Below are positions 1 through 4,408 of a stretch of DNA of 13,049 nucleotides, piece by piece (position 1 is the stretch's first letter; each line of letters opens with the position of its first letter). The translations under genes and the position numbers were made by a program. Below the pieces are notes generated by a model. That model was not told the origin of the DNA, made no database searches, and saw only the letters and a list, made by a program, of their open reading frames with translations. The DNA comes from Bacillota bacterium (lineage in GTDB: Bacteria; Bacillota; Desulfitobacteriia; Desulfitobacteriales; Desulfitobacteriaceae), in NCBI GenBank assembly GCA_023390635.1, contig JAEWCM010000075.1:1-13049 (forward strand), given 5' to 3'.

Positions 1-83
1 TGTTCCAGCATAAGAGCTGCAAAATTAGGGTTAGGGCGGTCAACTTTAACTTCATGAAGCATTTGTTTTTCATGTTTAAACAT
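1..83 (-). CDS. Manganese (non-haem) catalase, N-terminal fragment
   Basis: Only the first 27 codons lie in the window; the gene continues past the left edge. The visible peptide begins MFKHEKQMLHEVKVDRPNPN and continues FAALMLE. This closely matches the conserved start of Gram-positive manganese catalases, in which an MFKH/MWIYEK opening is followed by a VKVDRPNP-type stretch. Those dinuclear-Mn, ferritin-like enzymes dismutate hydrogen peroxide to water and oxygen in the cytoplasm. The related spore-coat protein CotJC begins similarly, but the RPNP segment favours the catalase branch. The start is set by the ATG at 83-81, preceded on the minus strand by an AGGAAAGGG ribosome binding site about 10 bases upstream. 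The metal ligands lie outside the window and could not be checked. The gene is divergent from the LysM gene. Confidence 0.8.
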   Translation of the reverse strand, partial: MFKHEKQMLHEVKVDRPNPNFAALMLE

Positions 84-380
84 CCAAATCAACCCTTTCC
101 TGTAAATATTACTTTACTTAGGTTGATCATTTTTAAATATTTAATTCTGAATTATTATTCATAATTTCATGCCGCAGATCTTTTTCCGATAATTTGCCAG
201 TACATTGGTTAAACTAAACACGAAGGTTAGTTTATTGCTGATACAAAAAGATTGGAGAAAATAATGAGACTGCAAAAGTTAAAATAGTTATTTTAATGAA
301 TGTTGGCAATGTACTTGCACGTTTAAAATTGTCTCAACCATATAATTAACAGAAATTGTATTTTATAGGGGGATGTTGGA
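84..380. other. Divergent intergenic region between Mn-catalase and LysM gene
   Basis: This is an AT-rich gap of about 300 bases between two divergently transcribed genes, so it should carry both promoters. On the plus strand, CATATAAT at 339-346 is the best -10 candidate for the LysM gene. A TTGCAC at 315-320 lies 20 bases from the TATAAT core, which is long for sigma-A. CATATAAT is also one base from the sigma-E -10 consensus CATACAAT, but no clear sigma-E -35 is seen. A perfect inverted repeat sits at 210-234 and an AT-rich TTAAAAT/ATTTTAA hairpin at 279-296. I could not choose a convincing catalase promoter on the minus strand. No coding sequence is supported here. Confidence 0.5.
210..234. 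repeat. Perfect 8-bp inverted repeat, possible operator
   Basis: TAAACTAA at 210-217 is the exact reverse complement of TTAGTTTA at 227-234, with a 9-base spacer (ACACGAAGG). The position, about 130 bases upstream of the catalase start and 150 bases upstream of the LysM start, suits a regulator binding site. It does not match the PerR/Fur box consensus I know. No T-run follows, so it is not a terminator. The regulator is unknown. Confidence 0.4.
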
Positions 381-524
381 ATGGGTTATATGGTTCGTCG
401 TGGAGATTCCCTTCACAAAATTGCTAGAAAAACTGGAACGAGTACAGAGCGTCTAATTAGACTCAATCCACAAATATCTAATCCAAATAGAATATATCCG
501 GGACAAATGATTCGGACAAATTAA
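381..524 (+). CDS. Single-domain LysM protein, 47 aa
   Basis: The whole 47-residue product is one LysM domain and nothing else. It opens MGYMVRRGDSLHKIARKTG, giving the typical Y.V..GDSL..IA start at residues 3-15. A middle segment TSTERLIRLNPQI follows, and it ends IYPGQMIR, the usual LysM closing strand. LysM domains bind N-acetylglucosamine-containing glycans such as peptidoglycan. There is no signal peptide, membrane segment or catalytic domain, so it would be cytoplasmic unless it works in the mother cell or is released by lysis; LysM proteins of the spore coat and cortex are a known precedent. The ATG start is supported by AGGGGG at 366-372, about 8 bases upstream. A terminator begins 7 bases after the stop, so the gene is probably transcribed alone. 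It is basic and unusually short, but the domain call is firm. Confidence 0.85.
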   Translation: MGYMVRRGDSLHKIARKTGTSTERLIRLNPQISNPNRIYPGQMIRTN

Positions 525-530
525 AATAAA

Positions 531-568
531 AAGAAAGTTCCCCGAATGGGGAGCTTTCCTTTTTATTA
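531..568. terminator. Bidirectional intrinsic terminator between convergent genes
   Basis: An 11-bp stem (533-543 with 548-558, one G-U wobble) closes on a GAAT loop. It is followed by a T-run on the plus strand from 560 and by a T-rich run (TTTTTATTTTAA) on the minus strand. It lies between the LysM gene (plus) and the Gln-rich gene (minus), so it can end both transcripts. Confidence 0.9.
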
Positions 569-612
569 ATATATTAAGTTTATTAAAGAAGCGCTGTACT
601 GGTTATTCTCAA

Positions 613-1167
613 TTAACCTTCAAAGCCACTAGGCTGGAAATTAGAATCTTGCTGTGTTTCTTGTTGTGCCCCCTGCATTGAACCCTGCGAACCCTGCTGT
701 GTTTCTTGTATTAAACTCTGTTGACTTGATCCCTGCAATGAACTTTGTTGGGTTCCTTGCTGCGCACCACCTTGCCCCATGGACTGAAGCTGGGATTGAG
801 CCTGGTCAATAAAAGTATGCATTTGTGTCAATACTTGAGAAGATTGGATGGATTGATTCGCCTGACTTAAGGCTTGTACCGCTTGTTCGATTGAGCTCTG
901 TAATTGTTGTAAGGATTGTTGTTGTTCCTGCTGGGATTGATTTTTAAATTGGCTCATTTGTTCAAAAAGTTGAGTAAGTTGCTGCTGACCTTGATTCGCT
1001 CCTAAAGAGCCGGCAGATTGTTGAGATGTTGACTGTAGATTAGCGATAGTCTGTTGCATTTGCTGAAACTGTTCTTTCAGTTCACCCAGCTCCTGGGCCA
1101 CTTCCATATCGGTCTTGAGTCCTGAAAGGTCTGCGGGATTATCTAAGCTTTTTTTGTGTGTACTCAT
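613..1167 (-). CDS. Glutamine-rich protein of unknown function
   Basis: I do not recognise a family. The product is about 184 residues, of which 54 are Gln (about 29%), with many Ser, Gly, Leu and Met and no Cys, Trp or Tyr. Residues ~20-115 are rich in LxxQ/QxxL spacing and look helical or coiled-coil (for example LKEQFQQMQQ, QQLTQLFEQM). The last ~55 residues turn into Gln/Ser/Gly low-complexity repeats containing QETQQ twice. There is no signal peptide or membrane segment. Two adjacent ATGs are possible starts, at 1170 and 1167. The AGGAG at 1179-1175 is 4 bases from the first and 7 from the second, so the second was chosen; the difference is one Met. It converges on the LysM gene and shares its terminator. 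It could be a spore-associated or surface-aggregating protein, but nothing in the sequence proves that. Confidence 0.75.
   Translation of the reverse strand: MSTHKKSLDNPADLSGLKTDMEVAQELGELKEQFQQMQQTIANLQSTSQQSAGSLGANQGQQQLTQLFEQMSQFKNQSQQEQQQSLQQLQSSIEQAVQALSQANQSIQSSQVLTQMHTFIDQAQSQLQSMGQGGAQQGTQQSSLQGSSQQSLIQETQQGSQGSMQGAQQETQQDSNFQPSGFEG
650..709. repeat. Short direct repeat in the 3' end of the Gln-rich gene
   Basis: The 15-mer TGCTGTGTTTCTTGT occurs exactly at 650-664 and 695-709, a 45-base (15-codon) offset. It encodes the repeated peptide QETQQ. A looser third copy lies near 746-760 (GTQQ). This suggests the low-complexity tail grew by in-frame duplication or slippage. Confidence 0.7.
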
Positions 1168-1274
1168 CATTTTTCTCCTAAATTTTGTTTATTGAAATCT
1201 AAATTAGCTTTCCCAATAAATCAAGTTTAATAATAAAGGCTGATTATAAATGAATTTATTGCATTAATTAAAAA

Positions 1275-1345
1275 GGGAGAGCTGCGCTACGTATGCGGAG
1301 TCATTGCCAGTGGAAGGTTGGCAATAGCACAGCTCTCTTTATTTT
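1275..1345. other. Orphan terminator-like hairpin; candidate small RNA or attenuator
   Basis: An outer stem pairs 1277-1289 with 1325-1337 (13 positions; 1285/1329 is a C-A mismatch on the plus strand and a G-U wobble on the minus strand). An inner stem pairs TTGCCA at 1304-1309 with TGGCAA at 1319-1324. A 14-base left-hand bulge separates them (1290-1303). T-rich runs follow on the plus strand (from 1338) and on the minus strand (complement of 1270-1274). It lies between two divergent gene starts, so it does not terminate either neighbour. It could end an unannotated plus-strand small RNA, attenuate the Gln-rich gene on the minus strand, or be a repeat-element remnant. The rest of the 1171-1509 gap is AT-rich with no supported gene. 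A TATAAA lies about 30 bases before the left arm on the plus strand. Confidence 0.55.
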
Positions 1346-1393
1346 TATATCCTTGCTACTAGAAAATATGAGCCGATTTCGGGTAAAGTTTTA

Positions 1394-1409
1394 ACCAGTT
1401 GCAGCTGGT
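1394..1409. promoter_or_regulatory. Near-perfect 16-bp palindrome, possible operator
   Basis: ACCAGTTGCAGCTGGT is self-complementary except for one position pair (T-G). It lies about 100 bases upstream of the yndM-like start in a region that must hold that gene's promoter. No binding protein is recognised from the sequence. Confidence 0.35.
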
Positions 1410-1509
1410 ATGATTTTTCATAAATATCTGATGAAATCATCATTGAGTAATGTATTAAATTCAAATCAGTGGTAATAATTAAGGACGAATAAATGAAAGG
1501 GAGTGAATT

Positions 1510-1866
1510 ATGAGACATCTTACAGCTTTAATTATTAAGTTTATTATGGTTTTTGCAGTCTTATATATTATCCAACGCATTATTTATGATTTGGATTTGA
1601 CCTTTCTAAGTATATTTATGATGAGCCTTATTTTAACTATATTTGCTTATTTATTAGGTGATTTAATAATTTTACCTAGGTTTGGTAACATTACTACTAC
1701 TATTGCCGATTTTATGTTAGCAGTAATTGTAATTTGGGGATTCGGAAATTATTGGTATACCCCTCTCTATCCGTGGGCTTCAATTGCCTTAGTTTCATCT
1801 ATCATAATTACAATTGGAGAATGGTTTTTCCATAAGTATATTATTAAGAAAATCAAAGTGCTGTAA
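1510..1866 (+). CDS. yndM: YndM-family (DUF2512) integral membrane protein
   Basis: This 118-residue protein consists of about four membrane segments: residues ~5-24, 31-55, 62-79 and 88-108. It ends in a short basic tail (HKYIIKKIKVL). The opening with H3, the GDLIILPRFGN stretch at 50-60 and TTTIADF at 62-68 fit the DUF2512/YndM family of small Bacillota membrane proteins, and the length is normal for it. The family's function is unknown. The start is well supported by AAAGGGAG at 1496-1503, 6 bases upstream of the ATG. The gene is strongly AT-rich, like the region around it. It is transcribed towards the tRNA-Trp gene. No good plus-strand terminator follows directly, though the tRNA terminator hairpin may also slow this transcript. 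Confidence 0.85.
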   Translation: MRHLTALIIKFIMVFAVLYIIQRIIYDLDLTFLSIFMMSLILTIFAYLLGDLIILPRFGNITTTIADFMLAVIVIWGFGNYWYTPLYPWASIALVSSIIITIGEWFFHKYIIKKIKVL

Positions 1867-1923
1867 TTTCATAGTCTTTGAGCCCTTTCGGGGTATCCAT
1901 GGTGGAACAGGGGATATGCAATT

Positions 1924-1960
1924 TAAAAAATAAAAAAACGCCGCAAAACGTTGCGGCGTC
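1924..1960 (-). terminator. Intrinsic terminator of tRNA-Trp
   Basis: A perfect 9-bp stem, ACGCCGCAA at 1938-1946 with TTGCGGCGT at 1951-1959, closes on a 4-base loop. On the minus strand it is followed by a long T-run (complement of 1924-1937). It lies 12 bases beyond the tRNA 3' end. Confidence 0.9.
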
Positions 1961-1971
1961 TATATTTACCT

Positions 1972-2045
1972 TGGCAGGGGATGCAGGAGTTGAACCCACA
2001 CTAACGGTTTTGGAGACCGCTGTTCTACCATTAAACTAATCCCCT
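1972..2045 (-). tRNA. tRNA-Trp (anticodon CCA)
   Basis: Read on the minus strand, the 74-base gene folds as a cloverleaf. The acceptor stem AGGGGAT pairs with ATCCCCT, followed by discriminator G and an encoded CCA end (1974-1972). The D arm contains TTTAATGGTAGAA. The anticodon stem GCGGT/ACCGT encloses the loop CTCCAAA, giving anticodon CCA. The T arm carries TTCAACT in its loop. It is a single-gene transcription unit between a consensus promoter and a strong terminator. Bacillota often have tRNA-Trp near secE/nusG; here it stands alone. Confidence 0.96.
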
Positions 2046-2086
2046 AAATATAATTTTCACTTAAGAAGCGCTAGGACACGAATTGA

Positions 2087-2115
2087 ATTATAGCGAAAAA
2101 TGAAGAAAGTGTCAA
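2087..2115 (-). promoter_or_regulatory. Perfect consensus sigma-A promoter for tRNA-Trp
   Basis: On the minus strand, TTGACA (2115-2110) and TATAAT (2092-2087) are exact consensus hexamers with a 17-base spacer. Transcription would start near 2080, leaving a leader of about 35 bases before the mature tRNA 5' end at 2045. The rest of the 2046-2257 gap is AT-rich and must contain the promoter of the BON gene on the plus strand. TATAAA at 2165-2170 is a possible -10, but no good -35 is visible. Confidence 0.92.
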
Positions 2116-2257
2116 CTACTATTTAACAATTTGGCTATCGTCATTTTGTTTTATTAACAGGGAATATAAAAATAAAATTTAAGTGATAAAAGTCTACTTT
2201 AAGAGGAAAGCTAAGAAGAATTCAAATTTAAACTAACGTTGAACAGGAGGACAAAGC

Positions 2258-3145
2258 ATGGATCATATTAAATCAGAGAATGAAACCCAGGCTAAATTAG
2301 ATCAAATTCTGGAGGTTTACACCAGAAAAGATAAAAATAAAATCCAGGCGGAACTCAGAGAAGGCAAGGTTTCTTTATGGGGAATGGTGAATACGATGGC
2401 GGAAAAAACCTTTATTGGGGAAAGGATCGCCCGGATTCAAGGAATCAAAGGAGTGGATAATTCTTTAACAGTGGTGATGAACGGAAAAATTACCGATCAG
2501 GAAATCCAGGGAGAGATCATCAAGCTTTTTAAGAATTCGGTTTATCCTGGACTTGCCAGTCTTGGCTGCCGGGTGAATAAAGGTGTGGCTGTTTTGCTGG
2601 GACATATAGAAACTCAGGATGGGGTCAGAAAAGCGGTGCAAATGGCAGGCTGTGTCCAGGGGGTAAAGGAAGTACGCAGTGAAATCCAAATGAGTTTAAA
2701 CAGGGTTGATGACGCCACCTTAGTGAATCGGGTGGAGGATGCCTTTGTAGAATCGCCATGGGTCAATGCCCAGGAAATAAAAACCACGGCTCACAATGGC
2801 GTGGTGACATTGAAGGGTTATTTAAATAACCGGGAAGACATTGAATGGGCCGTGGATGTGGCTTATCAGGTACCCGGTGTGACAGCTGTGGTCAGCGATG
2901 TCATTGCCCGCCACGATTCGCAGGGAGAGGATTTTCAATTGACGGAAAGACTCGTGGGAGAACTGGGCCGGCATGGTTTGAATTCAGGACAAATCAGGGC
3001 CTTTGTTCGGGAAGGAATCGCTTATTTAAGCGGTCAGGTATATACGCATGAACAAAAGGAAGAGGCGGCGAAGATCGGTCATTTAATTCCGGGCATTGAA
3101 GAAGTCAGTAACGGAATTCACGTTAATCTACATACAATAGAATAA
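2258..3145 (+). CDS. Four-BON-domain protein
   Basis: The 295-residue product is built from four consecutive BON-type modules, at about residues 10-77, 78-146, 148-217 and 224-291. Each ends in the characteristic pattern of a V.L.G turn followed by a helix and a V.GV..V strand, seen for example as GVAVLLGHI plus VQGVKEV, GVVTLKGYL plus VPGVTAV, and GIAYLSGQV plus IPGIEEV. The first copy is the most diverged. BON domains are small alpha/beta folds thought to bind phospholipid or other ligands, best known from E. coli OsmY and DolP. There is no signal peptide or membrane segment, so the product is predicted cytoplasmic, unlike those periplasmic examples. The ATG is 7 bases after a perfect AGGAGG at 2245-2250. 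It is separated by about 150 bases from the hydrolase gene. The molecular function is unknown. Confidence 0.85.
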   Translation: MDHIKSENETQAKLDQILEVYTRKDKNKIQAELREGKVSLWGMVNTMAEKTFIGERIARIQGIKGVDNSLTVVMNGKITDQEIQGEIIKLFKNSVYPGLASLGCRVNKGVAVLLGHIETQDGVRKAVQMAGCVQGVKEVRSEIQMSLNRVDDATLVNRVEDAFVESPWVNAQEIKTTAHNGVVTLKGYLNNREDIEWAVDVAYQVPGVTAVVSDVIARHDSQGEDFQLTERLVGELGRHGLNSGQIRAFVREGIAYLSGQVYTHEQKEEAAKIGHLIPGIEEVSNGIHVNLHTIE

Positions 3146-3227
3146 CGGCAGTGTTTGAATTTCCAAATTATGAACGGACATCTTAGTTTTGGTATTAGAG
3201 TTTTTATATTAATGAATTGCAAAGAAA

Positions 3228-3257
3228 TTGCACATGATTTAGACACATTTGTATGCT
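3228..3257 (+). promoter_or_regulatory. Possible sigma-A promoter for the DUF457 gene
   Basis: TTGCAC at 3228-3233 and TATGCT at 3252-3257 are separated by 18 bases, each a 4/6 to 5/6 match to consensus. They lie about 45 bases before the GTG start. No terminator hairpin is visible after the BON gene, so co-transcription from upstream is also possible. Confidence 0.4.
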
Positions 3258-3299
3258 ATGATGATGAAGTTGAATAATTCTTAGGTGGAGGTGCGTGCT

Positions 3300-4256
3300 G
3301 TGGATCCTATTACGCATGGATTAATAGGTGCAGCTTTGAGTACTCTATCTGGTCATCCTTTACAGCTTAATGATCCAGTTTTTTTAGGTTGTACACTAGG
3401 TGCCATGTTGCCGGATCTGGATATTGTGACCCATGTTAAAGGAAGATTAAACTATCTGTTAAAGCATCGTGGAGCCAGCCATTCGGTGCTCGCTTTAGGA
3501 GGTATGGCCTTAACCCTCAGCACACTCCTTTACGCCATATTTCCCACGACGTCATGGACTACCATCTTTATCTGGACCTTGGTCGGAACATTGTCTCATG
3601 GGATTACGGATATTCTCAATTCCTATGGTGCAGAGCTGCTTTGGCCTTTCTTACGCAAGAAATTTACAGTGGATATGGTGATGTTGACCGATCCGGTGAT
3701 ATGCTCCTTTTTCATTACTTCTTTAATCGTGTCGGTGCAGAGACCTGACCTTGCTCAAGTTTCTACGGTATCCACCATGCTCTTAGCCGGGCTGTATCTG
3801 ATTGTCCGGGAGCTAAGACGAAATAGTGTGAAAAGCAGGTTGGCCAAAGAATACGAAATTGAGGACAAGAGCAGGATCAAGGTGATTCCTGTAATGTACA
3901 GACCTTTTAGCTGGAACTTTATTGTTACCGGACCAGATGAAGTAAGCTATGGAAACTTTAAATGGGGAACCCCTAAAATTATGAAAACGTTGCCTGGCTG
4001 GGATGAGGAAGATCCTCATATTCAAGAGGCCATGGACGGGAATTTAGCCACTATCTTTACTCAGTTTACACCTTATTATCATTTGGTGGTTCGTCCTTCC
4101 AGTGACAATGGGTGGGAAGTGGATTTTATCGATTTGCGTTATTGGACCAAAGAACACTTTTTATACTCAGGTCAGGTCCTGCTCAATGAATCGGGAGAAA
4201 TCAGCAAAGAGACTTTCTATTTGCCCAATCAGCGTGGTGTGGTATTGAGTTATTAA
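3300..4256 (+). CDS. YdjM/DUF457-type membrane-bound metal-dependent hydrolase
   Basis: The 318-residue product starts VDPITHGLIG and carries the family's metal-ligand motifs: H6, the PDLD motif at 38-41, HRGASHS at 56-62 and HGITD at 100-104. These fit the YdjM family (DUF457), putative metal-dependent hydrolases of the inner membrane whose substrate is unknown. Membrane segments are likely at about 66-81, 87-106, 126-146 and 157-170. Residues from ~175 on form a soluble C-terminal domain I do not recognise. Upstream in-frame GTGs exist at 3285 and 3291. However, the ribosome binding site GGTGGAGGTG (3284-3293) overlaps them and is 8 bases before GTG 3300, and family members begin MDPITHG, so 3300 is chosen. 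A strong terminator follows 46 bases after the stop. Confidence 0.88.
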   Translation: MDPITHGLIGAALSTLSGHPLQLNDPVFLGCTLGAMLPDLDIVTHVKGRLNYLLKHRGASHSVLALGGMALTLSTLLYAIFPTTSWTTIFIWTLVGTLSHGITDILNSYGAELLWPFLRKKFTVDMVMLTDPVICSFFITSLIVSVQRPDLAQVSTVSTMLLAGLYLIVRELRRNSVKSRLAKEYEIEDKSRIKVIPVMYRPFSWNFIVTGPDEVSYGNFKWGTPKIMKTLPGWDEEDPHIQEAMDGNLATIFTQFTPYYHLVVRPSSDNGWEVDFIDLRYWTKEHFLYSGQVLLNESGEISKETFYLPNQRGVVLSY

Positions 4257-4302
4257 CCTGATTTCCAATAAAAAAATGATTAATTAATAAAATATGTGCA
4301 TG

Positions 4303-4337
4303 AAAAAGTTCTTGCCAGCTTTGGCAGGAACTTTTTG
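4303..4337 (+). terminator. Intrinsic terminator after the DUF457 hydrolase gene
   Basis: A 15-bp stem (4303-4317 with 4322-4336, one G-U wobble) closes on a GCTT loop and its 3' arm ends in five Ts. The A-run on the 5' arm means it could act in both directions. It ends 24 bases before the next promoter and so insulates the ftsK gene. Confidence 0.9.
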
Positions 4338-4360
4338 GGATAGCGGCTTTCTTTTACGAT

Positions 4361-4389
4361 TTGACAGGATTCGAGCTATCCCACATAAT
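4361..4389 (+). promoter_or_regulatory. Strong sigma-A promoter of the FtsK/SpoIIIE gene
   Basis: TTGACA at 4361-4366 is an exact -35. CATAAT at 4384-4389 is a 5/6 -10, with an optimal 17-base spacer. Transcription should begin near 4396, immediately before the GGAGG ribosome binding site at 4397-4401, giving an mRNA leader of only about a dozen bases. Confidence 0.88.
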
Positions 4390-4408
4390 AAAGGCTGGAG
4401 GTGGGAAT

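Noticed and set aside
264..287. Seven-codon frame with an upstream GGAG (ATG 264)
   Set aside because: It is too short to judge, with no conserved pattern or link to a regulated downstream gene, although a leader peptide cannot be excluded.
1887..1917. Possible terminator hairpin right after the yndM-like gene
   Set aside because: Only 3-5 bp pairings with large loops and no T-run were found.
3285..3299. Earlier GTG start for the DUF457 hydrolase
   Set aside because: These codons overlap the ribosome binding site itself, and the family begins DPITHG, which is codon 2 onward from GTG 3300.
4361..4408. In-frame upstream extension of the FtsK frame from a TTG codon
   Set aside because: The TTG is part of a TTGACA -35 box with a matching -10, and there is no ribosome binding site before it. 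GTG 4409 has an ideal GGAGG.
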